Below are positions 28,718 to 41,212 of a stretch of DNA of 43,354 nt, in pieces (positions within the stretch are counted from its first letter, which is position 1; each line of letters opens with the position of its first letter). The position numbers and the translations under genes are program-made. The notes beneath the pieces are model-generated. The model was not told where the DNA came from. It saw only the letters and a list, made by a program, of their open reading frames with translations, and made no database searches. Origin of the DNA: Aeromonas dhakensis (lineage in GTDB: Bacteria; Pseudomonadota; Gammaproteobacteria; Enterobacterales; Aeromonadaceae); the NCBI RefSeq assembly GCF_000820305.1, contig NZ_CDBH01000053.1:1-43354 (forward strand), written 5' to 3'.

Positions 28718-29065
28718 TTAGACTGCCGCAGTCAGCTGCACTTCTACCTTGTAGCCTTCGTGGGCCAGACGGGCTTGTACACAGGCTCTCACCGGTGCGG
28801 TACCCGCCGGAATCCAGGCATCCCACTGCTCGTTGAAGGCGGCGATGTCTGCAATGTCCTTGAGATAGATGTTGGCCATCAGGATCTTGTCTACGCCGGA
28901 GCCATTGGCTTCCAGCAGGCGCTGCAGGCTGGTCAGCACTTCGCGGGTCTGCTGGTGAATATCGGCGGTGTCGGTGGCGGGCACTTCCACCACGTAGAGG
29001 GTACCGTTGTGAATGACCACGTCAGACCAACGCTGGGTGGTGCCGATTCGGGTAATAGCTGGCAT
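28718..29065 (-). CDS. yoaB: RidA (YjgF/YER057c/UK114) family protein, YoaB-like
   Basis: This 115-residue cytoplasmic protein begins MPAITRIGTTQRWSDVVIHN, and the pattern RWSDVVIHNGTLY plus AFNEQWDAWIPAGTAPVRACVQ matches E. coli YoaB. RidA proteins form trimers that deaminate reactive enamine/imine intermediates. The Arg in APVRACVQA (Arg93), which binds substrate carboxylates in RidA, is present, so imine deaminase activity is plausible. It lies 21 bases downstream of tusA on the same strand and may be co-transcribed with it. No other regulatory signal was seen. Confidence 0.9.
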   Translation of the reverse strand: MPAITRIGTTQRWSDVVIHNGTLYVVEVPATDTADIHQQTREVLTSLQRLLEANGSGVDKILMANIYLKDIADIAAFNEQWDAWIPAGTAPVRACVQARLAHEGYKVEVQLTAAV

Positions 29066-29086
29066 GGATTGCTCCGGTAGTGTGGC

Positions 29087-29332
29087 TCATTGACCCTTGC
29101 GGATCAGATAGCGGTAAGGGGCCTGCTCTGTCTCGCTGGCGACCAGGGTGTGATCCATGAAGCGGCAGAAACTGGGAATGTCGCGGGTGGTTGAGGGATC
29201 GTCGGCACTGACCAGCAGGGTCTCCCCGTCAGCCATCAGCCGCACTTTTTTACGCACCATCATGACAGGTTCGGGACAACGAAGCCCGATTGCGTCCAAC
29301 TCGTGAGTCGCGTCGCAGAATAAAGCACTCAT
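29087..29332 (-). CDS. tusA: Sulfurtransferase TusA
   Basis: TusA accepts sulfur from IscS and passes it to TusBCD for 2-thiolation of tRNA wobble uridine. The 81-residue protein has the conserved CPxP motif [16 protein letters not shown] with catalytic Cys19, then [18 protein letters not shown] and the C-terminal YRYLIRKG. All match E. coli TusA (81 residues). The ATG at 29332 is preceded by an in-frame TTG that is unlikely to be used. AAGG lies about 10 bases upstream. Confidence 0.96.
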   Translation of the reverse strand: MSALFCDATHELDAIGLRCPEPVMMVRKKVRLMADGETLLVSADDPSTTRDIPSFCRFMDHTLVASETEQAPYRYLIRKGQ

Positions 29333-29503
29333 CAATAATCAACCTTCAACCAAATCAGCTGCCAATGATACTCACGGCGAAAAAATAATCAAACGACCTG
29401 GGCTGTCAACAGCATATGTAACCAAAGTGTTATCCGGCCCTACCCACACCCCGCCGTATGAGTAATATAAAAATTGAACCATATTCAACAAGGAGGTGTG
29501 AAT

Positions 29504-29695
29504 ATGCAGGTCTCCTACGGCAGATTACAAGCCTACGCAGGCATGGGGTTCTTGTCTTTCGCCATGATAGTGATGGGCAGCCCGATCGGTAACACCGGCA
29601 CCTGGTTCGGTTCCATGGTGATGATCGGACTGGGGCTCTGGATCGAGCTCAGCGATTACTACGACGAGGATGAGGACGAAAACGATCAATCCTGA
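29504..29695 (+). CDS. Small hypothetical membrane protein with acidic tail
   Basis: This 63-residue protein has two close hydrophobic segments (GMGFLSFAMIVMG and FGSMVMIGLGLWIEL) and a strongly acidic C terminus (DYYDEDEDENDQS). It is therefore probably a small inner-membrane hairpin with a cytosolic acidic tail. The ribosome-binding site AAGGAGGTG, 6 bases before the ATG, is the strongest in the window and argues for high translation. A terminator follows at once, so it is a single-gene unit. I do not recognise the family. Confidence 0.75.
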   Translation: MQVSYGRLQAYAGMGFLSFAMIVMGSPIGNTGTWFGSMVMIGLGLWIELSDYYDEDEDENDQS

Positions 29696-29713
29696 CCCCA
29701 AGACTCTCACGAT

Positions 29714-29747
29714 GACAAAGGCGGATATCTCATCCGCCTTTGTCGTT
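29714..29747. terminator. Bidirectional hairpin terminator
   Basis: GACAAAGGCGGAT-ATCTC-ATCCGCCTTTGTC forms a 13-bp perfect stem 18 bases after the small-membrane-protein stop and 21 bases past the end of the convergent binding-protein gene. The T tails are short. Confidence 0.8.
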
Positions 29748-29767
29748 TCTGGCCGCAGGGAAAAGCG

Positions 29768-31006
29768 TCAGCGGGTCGAGCGCATGGCCCGCTCCAGATG
29801 CAGGGCGGTCAGCTGCGGGTTGGCTCTGGGGTCGTTGAAGAAGTTGCTCAGCACATCCATGATCGCCTGGCGCATGTTGGTCGGCGTCGCCATCCCCTCC
29901 GCCATGCTGGGCAGCAGGTTGCCCTCTCGCTCCGCCTGCAGGAAATCCTGGTAGGAGCGCACGGCGCAGCGGTCGAACTTGCTCATGTCCGGTTTGACCA
30001 GCGCCGGGATCGAACCCTTCACCCGGTTGAACTCCTGCTGGAAGCGCGGCGTCATCAGCAGCTGGGCCAGTTCGCCCTGGGCCTGCAGCTGGGCGGGATC
30101 CCGCTGCTTGAACATGGCGATGGAGTCGAGGTTGTAGCTGAACAGCCCCTGGCTGCCGGGGCTCGGCAGGCACTCGATATCCTCGCCGGGCCGATAGTTG
30201 CCGGCGCTCAGCTCGCCCTTTACCCAGTCCCCCATCACCTGCATGGCGGCGCCGCCGCTCTCCAGCAGGTTGGTGGCCTGGTGCCACTTCAGGCCGGCGT
30301 ATTTCTCCGGCACATAGCCGCGCAACTGCTGGAAGCGGGTCAGCACCCGCACCATGTCGGGACCGGTCAGGGTGGCGCTGTCCTGTTCCACGAACGCCTT
30401 GCGGTAGAACGCTTTGCCGCCCTCGCCGAGCGCCACCGTTTCGAACAGCACCGCCAGCTGCCAGGGTTCGTTGCCGATGGCGAGCGGGGTGATCCCTTTC
30501 TCCTTGAGCCGGTCGGCCACGGTCACGAACTGGGCCCAGCTGGTGGGCGGGGTCAACTTGTTGCGCTCGAAGATCTTGCGGTTGAGCCACAGCCAGTTGA
30601 CTCTGTGGATGCCGGTGGGTACTGCCATCAGGGCGCCGTTCTGGCTGAGGGTCTCCCGCACCATGGGTGGCAGCTGGGGGTACCAGCCGAGGTGCTCGGC
30701 CATAGGGCTGAGATCGCGCAGGAAGCCGAGTCCGGCCCACTCCCGCAACTCGAACCCCTTGAGGTGGGCAGCCTCCGGCGGGTTGGCCGCCAGCGCCCGA
30801 CTTTTCAGCACCGTCATGGCGCTCTTGCCGCCTCCCCCTTGCACCGCGAAGTCGTTCCACTGGTTGCCCTGCTCGGTCCATTCGGACTTGAGCACCTCCA
30901 CCGCCTTGGCCTCGCCGCCGGACGTCCACCAGTGCAGCACCTCCACCTGGGAGGCCTCGATCGGCAGAGACAACAGGGCGATGACAGAAAAAGACAACCA
31001 CTTCAT
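29768..31006 (-). CDS. Sugar ABC-type periplasmic binding protein (GtsA-like), orphan
   Basis: This 412-residue family 1 extracellular solute-binding protein has a signal peptide (MKWLSFSVIALLSLPIEA, then SQVEVLHWWTSGGEA). HWWTSGGEAKAVE, GVHRVNW-like GIHRVNWLWLNRKIFE and AAMQVMGDWVKGE match glucose/mannose-binding proteins such as Pseudomonas GtsA. No ABC permease or ATPase gene follows. Instead it is the last gene of an operon with a sensor kinase and response regulator, 4 bases after the kinase stop. It may feed a transporter encoded elsewhere or serve as the periplasmic sugar sensor for the kinase. Confidence 0.88.
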   Translation of the reverse strand: MKWLSFSVIALLSLPIEASQVEVLHWWTSGGEAKAVEVLKSEWTEQGNQWNDFAVQGGGGKSAMTVLKSRALAANPPEAAHLKGFELREWAGLGFLRDLSPMAEHLGWYPQLPPMVRETLSQNGALMAVPTGIHRVNWLWLNRKIFERNKLTPPTSWAQFVTVADRLKEKGITPLAIGNEPWQLAVLFETVALGEGGKAFYRKAFVEQDSATLTGPDMVRVLTRFQQLRGYVPEKYAGLKWHQATNLLESGGAAMQVMGDWVKGELSAGNYRPGEDIECLPSPGSQGLFSYNLDSIAMFKQRDPAQLQAQGELAQLLMTPRFQQEFNRVKGSIPALVKPDMSKFDRCAVRSYQDFLQAEREGNLLPSMAEGMATPTNMRQAIMDVLSNFFNDPRANPQLTALHLERAMRSTR

Positions 31007-31010
31007 AAGG

Positions 31011-32456
31011 TTACTGCCTTGGTAGGGAGAGGGTGGCCTGCAGGCCGCCCTGCGGACGATTTTCCAGCACCAGATCGCCGCCGTGGGCGTGGGCTATGTT
31101 GCGGGCAATGCCCAGACCCAGGCCGGTGCCGGCCAGATCCGTGCTGAGCCGGTAGTAGGGCTCGAAGATGCGTTCGAACTGATCTTCCGGCAGGCCGGGT
31201 CCCTCGTCCATGATGAACAGGATCAGCATCTCCTCGTCGTCCATGATGATGATGCGCACTTTCTGGCCGTACTTGATGCCGTTGTCCACCAGGTTGCCGA
31301 TGCAGCGCTTGAGGGCCAGCGGCTTGCCACGGTAGGGCTGCTTGCAGTGGCCCTCGATGGTCAGCCGCTCGTCGTGCAGGTTCATGGCCTCCGCCATCTG
31401 TTCCAGCATGGCGTCGATGTCGAGCTGCTCGATGTTCTCGTGGATGTCGGTGTCCTTCACCGTCTGCAGCGCCCCCTTCACCATCAGTTCCAGCTCGTCC
31501 AGATCCTTGTTGAACTTGGCGATCTGCTGCTCGTCATCGAGCAGCTCGACCCGCAGTCGCAACCGGGTGATGGGGGTCTTGAGGTCGTGGGAAATGGAGC
31601 TGAACAGCCGCTCTCTATCGTCGATATAGCGGCGGATGCGGTGCTGCATGATGTTGAAGGCGCGGGTGGCCGCCACGATTTCGGAGGCACCCTCTTCCTT
31701 GAGCGAGGGCTGGTCGATGTCCTTGCCGAGGTTGACAGCCGCCTTGGCCAGCCGACGCAGCGGCCGGGTCTGCCAGCGCACCAGCAGGAAGGTGAAGAAG
31801 CAGAGGAACACCGTCATCAGGGCGATGAAGCGCACCTGGTTGCTGGGCATGACGGTGTCATCCAGCGTCATGTAGGGGGCCGGGAGCAAGGCCGCCAGAT
31901 AGAGCCACTCACCCGGCTCTATCTCGATCTGGGTCACCAGTACCGGCGGGTTGAGCGGCTCCAGCGACAGGGTATAGCGGGCCCAGGAGGAGGGCAGATC
32001 TGCCAGCAGGGTGTCGTTGTTGAAGACGTGCAGATCCTCTGGCCGCGAGAAGTCCACCTTGATCGCCATGGCGTCGGAGAGCTTGCGGGTCAGCACCCCC
32101 TGCACCTCTTTGAGCACCAGCGTCTTGCGCTCGCTGTCGGGGATGGCGCTGATGTGGATCTCCTCTTCGTTCAGGGAGACGAAGAAGCGGCTGCCGCCCA
32201 TGTTGCGCAGCTGGTCCAGCGCGATGTGGCGATACTGCAGCGGCAAGGACTTGAAGAAGTTGACGGTGGAGGCGGCCGACAGTGCCAGGTTGCGGGTGGT
32301 GCTGAGCATGCCCTCCAGCTCCCGCTTCTGGATCTGCTGCATCCAGATGCCGGTGAGAATGGTCTGGGAGAGCAGGATCGCCAGCAGCAACAGCAGCAGC
32401 ATCCGCGACAGCAGGGAGCGGGGTACCAGGACCCGCCAGAACCACCTGCTATTCAT
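31011..32456 (-). CDS. Membrane sensor histidine kinase
   Basis: This 481-residue kinase has transmembrane segments near 18-38 and 208-227 enclosing a periplasmic domain of about 170 residues, then HAMP (230-280). The HisKA motif SSISHDLKTPITRLR contains the phospho-accepting His290. The HATPase domain has the N box (CIGNLVDNGIKYG) and G boxes (DEGPGLPEDQ, GTGLGLGIAR). It is of the EnvZ/OmpR-partner class. The upstream gene is the cognate response regulator and the downstream gene a sugar-binding protein, resembling Pseudomonas GtrS/GltR next to gts genes. Sugar sensing is therefore inferred. Confidence 0.92.
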   Translation of the reverse strand: MNSRWFWRVLVPRSLLSRMLLLLLLAILLSQTILTGIWMQQIQKRELEGMLSTTRNLALSAASTVNFFKSLPLQYRHIALDQLRNMGGSRFFVSLNEEEIHISAIPDSERKTLVLKEVQGVLTRKLSDAMAIKVDFSRPEDLHVFNNDTLLADLPSSWARYTLSLEPLNPPVLVTQIEIEPGEWLYLAALLPAPYMTLDDTVMPSNQVRFIALMTVFLCFFTFLLVRWQTRPLRRLAKAAVNLGKDIDQPSLKEEGASEIVAATRAFNIMQHRIRRYIDDRERLFSSISHDLKTPITRLRLRVELLDDEQQIAKFNKDLDELELMVKGALQTVKDTDIHENIEQLDIDAMLEQMAEAMNLHDERLTIEGHCKQPYRGKPLALKRCIGNLVDNGIKYGQKVRIIIMDDEEMLILFIMDEGPGLPEDQFERIFEPYYRLSTDLAGTGLGLGIARNIAHAHGGDLVLENRPQGGLQATLSLPRQ

Positions 32457-32508
32457 GGGATCTCTCGCCTTGTGTCGATCAGCATGCCGTCGCTACCTTG
32501 CCGGGCCA

Positions 32509-33231
32509 TCATGGGATCTCGTGCACCTCGGCGATCAGCATGTAGCCGCTGCCGCGAATGGTCTTGATGATGCGCGGGCTCTTGCCGTTGTCACCCAGCT
32601 TCTGGCGCAGTCGGCTGATCTGTACGTCGATGCCGCGCTCCATCGGCAGGCTCTCGCGACCGCGAGTGGCGTCCGAGATGGTATCCCGGTCCAGCACCAC
32701 GCCTGGCTGCTGCAGGAACATGCCGAGCAGCATGGCATCGCTGCCGGAGAGATCCAGCAGGCTGCCATCTTCGTGAGTCAGCTGGTGGCTCAGGGTATCC
32801 AGGGTCCACTCGGCGAAGCGCAGCCGACGGCTCGGCTCCTTCTCTTTCTCCGGCTGGCGAAATTCGGCGCGGCGCAGCAGCGCCTTGATACGGGCCTGTA
32901 GCTCGCGCGGGCTGAACGGCTTGGCGATGTAGTCGTCGGCACCGAGTTCCAGCCCGATCACCCGATCCGCCTCGTCGGAAGCGGCGGTCAGCATGATGAT
33001 GGGAACCTGAGAGTCGCGACGGATCTGCTGGCAGAGGGTAAAACCGTCGTCGCCAGGCATCATGATATCGAGAATGATGAGGTCCGGGCTGTGCTGGGCG
33101 AGCTGCTGGCGCATCTCGTTGCCCTCCGCTGCGGTCAATACCTCGAAGCCAGCCCTGGTCAGGTATTCATTGAGCAGCTCGCGGATCTCTTGGTCGTCGT
33201 CGACGATCAGCAGTTGTTTGCTCGTTGACAT
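32509..33231 (-). CDS. OmpR/PhoB family response regulator
   Basis: This 240-residue regulator has an N-terminal receiver domain (LLIVDDDQE with Asp11/Asp12, phospho-acceptor Asp55 in LIILDIMMPG, and Lys in AKPFS near 104). Its C-terminal winged helix ends RIIKTIRGSGYMLIAEV. It is encoded 52 bases upstream of the kinase, and phosphorylation by that kinase is expected. I chose ATG 33231 because GGGTGG lies about 10 bases upstream; an ATG four codons earlier is too close to that site. Its promoter must lie in the intergenic stretch beyond 33231. Confidence 0.93.
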   Translation of the reverse strand: MSTSKQLLIVDDDQEIRELLNEYLTRAGFEVLTAAEGNEMRQQLAQHSPDLIILDIMMPGDDGFTLCQQIRRDSQVPIIMLTAASDEADRVIGLELGADDYIAKPFSPRELQARIKALLRRAEFRQPEKEKEPSRRLRFAEWTLDTLSHQLTHEDGSLLDLSGSDAMLLGMFLQQPGVVLDRDTISDATRGRESLPMERGIDVQISRLRQKLGDNGKSPRIIKTIRGSGYMLIAEVHEIP

Positions 33232-33353
33232 ATGTATGTGCATCCACCCATTTTTTTGTGCAGATTGAACCTGTCGGGGGAGCAAAAAGCAAGCAAGCCC
33301 CCCATCTAATGTGAGGTTATGGGCAATATCCTCCCATATCCTGCCGTGCAAAT

Positions 33354-33381
33354 AAAAAAGGCCGACCCAAACGGGCCGGCC
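33354..33381 (-). terminator. Rho-independent terminator downstream of fadBA
   Basis: On the minus strand GGCCGGCCCGTTTGGG then TCGGCC forms a 9-position stem with one mismatch and loop GTTT, followed by TTTTTTATTT. It lies 192 bases after the fadA stop. Confidence 0.82.
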
Positions 33382-33573
33382 AAGACGCAGATGCTGACGA
33401 CAGAAGTGCACCCCGTGTGGCGCACTCCACAGACTCGATGACGGGGCAGTCTGACCGGCCCCAAAACCTGCGATACGGGCCGCTTCGCCGGGAAGCAGAA
33501 GCGGGCCCATATTGTAAAATTCGGCCCCTGGCGGGGTACTGCCCGGACCGGCGTACCAGTCCGGGGGATAGAC
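33382..33573 (-). other. Untranslated stretch between fadA and its terminator
   Basis: These 192 bases on the fadA strand hold no credible gene. A perfect 7-bp hairpin (CCCGGAC / GTCCGGG, 33542-33565) lies directly after the fadA stop, and the terminator is at the far end. It may be a long 3' untranslated region. Confidence 0.4.
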
Positions 33574-34758
<1,185 letters not shown>

Positions 34759-36906
34759 TCAGTAGAAGGTTTTGCCCTGGGCGGCCATCTCACGCAGCTT
34801 GTCGCTGACGCGATAGAGCGGGCCCAGGTCGGCATACTGGTCGGCCATGGCCACGTAGCGATCCAGACCAATGGTGTCCAGATAGCGGAACACGCCGCCG
34901 CGGAAGGGAGGGAAGCCCAGACCGTAAACCAGCGCTATGTCGGCTTCGGCTGGGGTGGCGACTATGCCCTCTTCCAGACAGAGCACCACCTCGTTGATCA
35001 TCGGGATCATCATGCGGGCGATGATGGCGTCCTTGTCGAAATCCTGTTTCGGCTTGGCAATCGGGGCCAGCAGCTCGTAGCTGGCGGCGTCGGCCACCTT
35101 CTTCGGCTTGCCCTTCTTGTCGGCCTCGTAGGCGTAGAAGCCCTTGCCGTTCTTCTGACCGAAGCGGCTCGCCTCGTACATCACGTCGATGGCGGTACGG
35201 CCTTCCTTGCTCATGCGCGCCGGGAAGCCCTGCGCCATCACATCACCGGCATGGTGGCCGGTGTCGATGCCGACCACGTCCAGCAGGTAGGCGGGGCCCA
35301 TGGGCCAGCCAAATTCCTTCTCCATCACCTTGTCGACGGCGGCGAAGTCGGCGCCATCGGCGACCAGCTTGTTGAAGCCGAAGAAGTAGGGGAACAGCAC
35401 GCGGTTGACGAAGAAGCCAGGGCAGTCGTTGACCACCACAGGGGACTTGCCCATGGCGGCGGCGTAGGCCACCACGCGGTTGATGGTGCCGTCCGAGGTT
35501 TGCTCGCCGCGGATGATCTCCACCAGCGGCATGCGGTGCACCGGGTTGAAGAAGTGCATGCCGCAGAAGTTCTCGGGGCGCTTCAGGCTCTTGGCCAGCA
35601 GGGAGATGGGGATGGTGGAGGTGTTGCTGGCGAGCACGGCGTCTTCGCCGATCACGCCTTCTACTTCACTCAGCACGGCCGCCTTCACTTTCGGGTTCTC
35701 GACTACGGCCTCGACCACCACGTCCACATGCTTGACGTTGTCATAGCTGAGGGTCGGCGTGATGGCGGAGAGCACCTGACCCATCTTGATGCCGTCGATG
35801 CGACCGCGCTCGAGCTGGCCGTTGAGCAGCTTGGTGGCTTCGCCCATGCCAAGTGCCAGCGCCTTCTCGTTGATGTCCTTCATCACCGCCGGGATGCCCT
35901 TGCTGGCGGACTGGTAGGCGATGCCGCCCCCCATGATGCCGGCACCCAGTACGGCGGCATGGCCGGTGGCCTTGTTTGCCTGCTTGGCGGCCTTCTTGGC
36001 CAGCGCCTTGATGTGCTGATCGTTGAGGAAAATGCCGACCAGCGCCTTGGCCACGTCGGTTTTCGCCAGCTTGATGAAGGTGGCGGCTTCGGCGGCCAGC
36101 GCTTCGTCCCGACCCATGCCGGCGGCGGCTTCCACCGTCTTCACGGCGGCCATGGGTGCCGGATAGTGTTTACCCGCCACGGCGGCAACCATGCCGGCGG
36201 CGGTGGTGAAGCTCATCATGGCTTCCAGTTTGGAGAGACGGAGCGGGGCCTTCTTGGCGGCGCGGCGGCTCTGCCAGTCCAGCTTGCCCTTGATCGCGTC
36301 CTTGATCATCTGCACGGCGGCGCCCTGCAGCGCATCCGGGGCGACCACGGCATCGATGGCACCCACCTTGAGAGCGTCATCGGCACGGTAATCCTTGCCG
36401 GTGGTGATCCACTCCAGCGCGTTGTCGGCGCCGATCACTCGCGGCAGACGGACGGTGCCGCCAAAGCCCGGCATGATGCCGAGCTTGGTCTCGGGCAGGC
36501 CGATCTTGGCCGTGGTGTCGGCCAGCCGGAAGTCGGTGGAGAGAATGGTCTCGCAGCCGCCGCCCAGGGCGTGGCCCTTGATGGCGCTGAGGGTCGGCAC
36601 CGGCAGATCTTCGATGGCGTTGAAGATGTCGTTGGCCTTTTTCAGCCAGCCGAGCAGATCTTCCTGCGGCAGATCGAACAGTTCTAGGAATTCGGTGATG
36701 TCGGCGCCGACGATGAAGGCGTCTTTGCCGGAGGTGAGGATCAGACCTTTTAGTTCACGTTCTTGTTGTAATGCGGCGATCGCTTCGCTCAGGGAGAGCA
36801 GGGTAGCGCGATCCAGCTTGTTGACTGAACCCGGAGCATCGAACCTCAGCTCGGCAATGCCGTCTTCGAGGTAGCTGACCGTCAGGGTTTCGCCTTGGTA
36901 GATCAT
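34759..36906 (-). CDS. fadB: Fatty acid oxidation complex alpha subunit FadB
   Basis: This 715-residue multifunctional enzyme carries enoyl-CoA hydratase/isomerase, 3-hydroxyacyl-CoA dehydrogenase and epimerase functions. The N-terminal crotonase domain (1-190) shows [10 protein letters not shown] and the catalytic [19 protein letters not shown] followed by [15 protein letters not shown]. The central NAD-binding motif is [13 protein letters not shown] (near 315). The C-terminal dehydrogenase domain carries [13 protein letters not shown] and [19 protein letters not shown] lies 8 bases before the ATG at 36906. Operon fadBA is oriented away from pepQ as in E. coli. Confidence 0.97.
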   Translation of the reverse strand: MIYQGETLTVSYLEDGIAELRFDAPGSVNKLDRATLLSLSEAIAALQQERELKGLILTSGKDAFIVGADITEFLELFDLPQEDLLGWLKKANDIFNAIEDLPVPTLSAIKGHALGGGCETILSTDFRLADTTAKIGLPETKLGIMPGFGGTVRLPRVIGADNALEWITTGKDYRADDALKVGAIDAVVAPDALQGAAVQMIKDAIKGKLDWQSRRAAKKAPLRLSKLEAMMSFTTAAGMVAAVAGKHYPAPMAAVKTVEAAAGMGRDEALAAEAATFIKLAKTDVAKALVGIFLNDQHIKALAKKAAKQANKATGHAAVLGAGIMGGGIAYQSASKGIPAVMKDINEKALALGMGEATKLLNGQLERGRIDGIKMGQVLSAITPTLSYDNVKHVDVVVEAVVENPKVKAAVLSEVEGVIGEDAVLASNTSTIPISLLAKSLKRPENFCGMHFFNPVHRMPLVEIIRGEQTSDGTINRVVAYAAAMGKSPVVVNDCPGFFVNRVLFPYFFGFNKLVADGADFAAVDKVMEKEFGWPMGPAYLLDVVGIDTGHHAGDVMAQGFPARMSKEGRTAIDVMYEASRFGQKNGKGFYAYEADKKGKPKKVADAASYELLAPIAKPKQDFDKDAIIARMMIPMINEVVLCLEEGIVATPAEADIALVYGLGFPPFRGGVFRYLDTIGLDRYVAMADQYADLGPLYRVSDKLREMAAQGKTFY

Positions 36907-37010
36907 GAGAGTGTCTCCTTGTTCCCACATGGTGGGGGGTGGTGCTCCTTTATCCCCAGCAGGGGGCGAGGCTCACTATTGATCCAAAAGAAGACAATTT
37001 CAACACCTAT

Positions 37011-37028
37011 TTAAAACATTCGTTTAAC
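37011..37028. promoter_or_regulatory. Candidate fatty-acid regulator operator upstream of fadB
   Basis: The sequence contains AAAC-ATTC-GTTT, an inverted repeat with four-base arms and A/T-rich flanks, 105 bases upstream of the fadB start. PsrA-type TetR regulators of fatty acid degradation bind AAAC-N4-GTTT-like sites in related bacteria. The outer bases are imperfect and the assignment was made by eye. Confidence 0.4.
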
Positions 37029-37066
37029 AGATCTCGAGTAAAAGTTCGCCTCAGATTAACAATCAA

Positions 37067-37094
37067 AATAAAGGCGTCTGATGACGCCTTTATT
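37067..37094. terminator. Terminator after the acetoacetyl-CoA synthetase gene
   Basis: AATAAAGGCGTC-TGAT-GACGCCTTTATT forms a 12-bp perfect stem 15 bases beyond the minus-strand stop at 37109. It separates that gene from the fadB promoter region. Confidence 0.88.
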
Positions 37095-37108
37095 AACCTT
37101 GTGTGGCC

Positions 37109-39046
<1,938 letters not shown>

Positions 39047-39137
39047 GAGTAGTCCCTGACTGCATGTATCTACCGGCAGTGTATTGAATTGTTTTTTATT
39101 TGTTAATGGTTGGTTTTTGTTTCATAACAAAAGGCTT

Positions 39138-39153
39138 GTAACGTATGCGTTAC
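39138..39153. promoter_or_regulatory. 16-bp inverted repeat in the divergent AACS / pepQ promoter region
   Basis: GTAACG-TATG-CGTTAC is a perfect 6-bp inverted repeat, 92 bases upstream of the acetoacetyl-CoA synthetase start and 84 bases upstream of pepQ. Such a palindrome in a divergent A+T-rich region is a candidate operator; no regulator can be named. Confidence 0.45.
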
Positions 39154-39236
39154 CTCACGAAGCGATTGCTTGACGGTTCGAGCCTTGATTCGCTTGATGT
39201 TATGCTGAAACCACATTTCTCCCGGAGCAGGACGCC

Positions 39237-40559
39237 ATGAGCAGCTACAGCCAACTTTTTGCCCAGCACCTCGACACCTTGCAGCAGCGCACCCGCGACA
39301 TACTGCAACAGCAGGGACTGGGCGGTCTGGCCATCCACTCCGGCCAGACCCACCGCATCTTCCTCGATGATCAGGATTACCCCTTCAAGGTGAACCCCCA
39401 GTTCAAGGCCTGGTTGCCGGTGCTGGACAATCCCCACTGCTGGTTGCTGGTGGATGGGGTGAACAAGCCGGTGCTGCTGTTCTACCGGCCGGTGGATTTC
39501 TGGCACAAGGTAGCGGACCTGCCCAACGCCTTCTGGGTCGACTTCTTCGATATCCGCTTCCTGACCCGCCCGGAGCAGGTTGCCGATCATCTGCCGGCCA
39601 ACAGGCAGGAGTGGGCCTATCTGGGTGGCCATCTGGAGGTGGCCGAGCTGCTGGGGCTGGGCCAGCCCAACCCGGAGGCGGTCCTCAACTATCTGCATTA
39701 TCATCGCGCCTACAAGACGGCATACGAGCTGGAGTGTCTGCGCGATGCCAACCGCATCGGGGTACGCGGGCACATTGCGGCCAAGGACTCCTTCATGGCG
39801 GGGGCGAGCGAGTTTGAGATCAACCTGGCCTACATGAAAGCGGTCGGGCAGGGGGCCAATGAGGCGCCCTACGGCAATATCGTCGCCATCAATCGCAATG
39901 CGGCCATTCTGCACTACACCCACCTATCCACCCTGCGGGTGCCCGATGCGGAGCGCTACTCCTTCCTCATCGATGCCGGCGTGGATGTGCACGGCTATGC
40001 CTCCGACATCACCCGGACCTGGGCCTGGCGGCGCGGCGAGTTTGCCGATCTGATCGCGGCGCTGGATGCCCAGCAGCAGGAGATCATTGGGGAGATCAAG
40101 CCGGGCCGCCGTTACAGCGAGCTGCATCTGCAGATGCACCACCGACTGGCGCGCCTGCTGCAAGCCACCGAGCTGGTGGACATGTCGGTGGACGAGATGA
40201 TCCACACCGGGGTGACCAACGTCTTCTTCCCCCACGGTCTCGGCCACTTCCTCGGTCTGCAGGTACACGATGCCGGCGGCTTCATGCAGGATGAGCGCGG
40301 TACCCACCTGTCGGCTCCCGAACAGTTCCCCTATCTGCGCTGCACCCGGGTGATGGAGGTGGGTCAGGTGTTCACCATAGAGCCGGGCCTCTACTTCATC
40401 GACAGCCTGCTGGAGCCGCTGCGCCAGGGTGAGCAGGGCAAGCGGGTCAACTGGAACAAGGTCGAGGCGCTGCGCCCCTATGGCGGCATCCGCATCGAAG
40501 ACAACGTGGTGCTGCATGCCAACGGGGTGGAGAACCTGACCAGACAAGCAGGGCTCTGA
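39237..40559 (+). CDS. pepQ: Xaa-Pro dipeptidase PepQ
   Basis: PepQ hydrolyses dipeptides with C-terminal proline in the cytoplasm and uses two metal ions. The 440-residue protein has an N-terminal creatinase-like domain (1-150) and a C-terminal pita-bread domain. Metal ligands occur in [20 protein letters not shown] (two Asp), in [16 protein letters not shown] (His), in TIEPGLYF (Glu) and in GIRIEDNV (Glu). Length and motifs match E. coli PepQ (443 residues). GGAGCAGG precedes the ATG. It overlaps yigZ by one base. Confidence 0.96.
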   Translation: MSSYSQLFAQHLDTLQQRTRDILQQQGLGGLAIHSGQTHRIFLDDQDYPFKVNPQFKAWLPVLDNPHCWLLVDGVNKPVLLFYRPVDFWHKVADLPNAFWVDFFDIRFLTRPEQVADHLPANRQEWAYLGGHLEVAELLGLGQPNPEAVLNYLHYHRAYKTAYELECLRDANRIGVRGHIAAKDSFMAGASEFEINLAYMKAVGQGANEAPYGNIVAINRNAAILHYTHLSTLRVPDAERYSFLIDAGVDVHGYASDITRTWAWRRGEFADLIAALDAQQQEIIGEIKPGRRYSELHLQMHHRLARLLQATELVDMSVDEMIHTGVTNVFFPHGLGHFLGLQVHDAGGFMQDERGTHLSAPEQFPYLRCTRVMEVGQVFTIEPGLYFIDSLLEPLRQGEQGKRVNWNKVEALRPYGGIRIEDNVVLHANGVENLTRQAGL

Positions 40560-41176
40560 TGGCGGCGGACTATTCCATACCGGCCGCACCGCTGGAGGTG
40601 AGTGAAGAGATCAAGAAGAGCCGTTTCATCACTTATCTTGCCCACACACCGACCGTCGAGGCCGCCAAGGCCTGGATTGGCGAGATAAAGCAACAACATC
40701 CCGGGGCCCGGCATCACTGCTGGGCCTTCGTCGCAGGTGCCCCGCAGGACAGTCAGGTCTATGGCTTCAGCGATGACGGTGAGCCCTCTGGCACTGCCGG
40801 CAAACCCATGCTGGCCCAGCTGATGGGAGCGGGCCTGGGTGAAGTCGCCGCCGTGGTGGTGCGTTATTACGGTGGTGTGCTGCTGGGCACCGGCGGCCTG
40901 GTCAAGGCCTACGGCGGTGGCGTGGGGGCGGCACTCAAGCAGCTCGAGACCCGCATCAAGCGCCAGCAGACGGCCTCTCTCATCCAGTGCGACTATGCCG
41001 ACATGGGGGCCGTAGAGGCCCTGATCCAGGCTCATCAGGGCCAGTTGTTGACGGCCGACTATGGCGCCAGCGTAACCCTGCAGGTGGCGTGGGAGTCTGC
41101 GCTCTGGGCCCGAATCGCACAGGAATTGACCGACCGAACCCAGGGTCGGGTATCCCTTCGTCCCTTAGATGGCTAG
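40559..41176 (+). CDS. yigZ: YigZ/IMPACT family protein
   Basis: This 205-residue cytoplasmic protein has an N-terminal UPF0029/Impact domain (SEEIKKSRFITYLAHTPTVEAAK, HHCWAFVAG and FSDDGEPSGTAGKPML) and a C-terminal DUF1949 domain (from about 140). The eukaryotic relative IMPACT regulates Gcn2; the bacterial role is not clearly known. Its ATG overlaps the pepQ stop (TGATG), so translation is coupled, as in the conserved pepQ-yigZ-trkH-hemG order. Confidence 0.94.
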   Translation: MAADYSIPAAPLEVSEEIKKSRFITYLAHTPTVEAAKAWIGEIKQQHPGARHHCWAFVAGAPQDSQVYGFSDDGEPSGTAGKPMLAQLMGAGLGEVAAVVVRYYGGVLLGTGGLVKAYGGGVGAALKQLETRIKRQQTASLIQCDYADMGAVEALIQAHQGQLLTADYGASVTLQVAWESALWARIAQELTDRTQGRVSLRPLDG

Positions 41177-41212
41177 AATCCATCGCTCTTTTGGTCTGAA
41201 GAGGGAGCCGGA

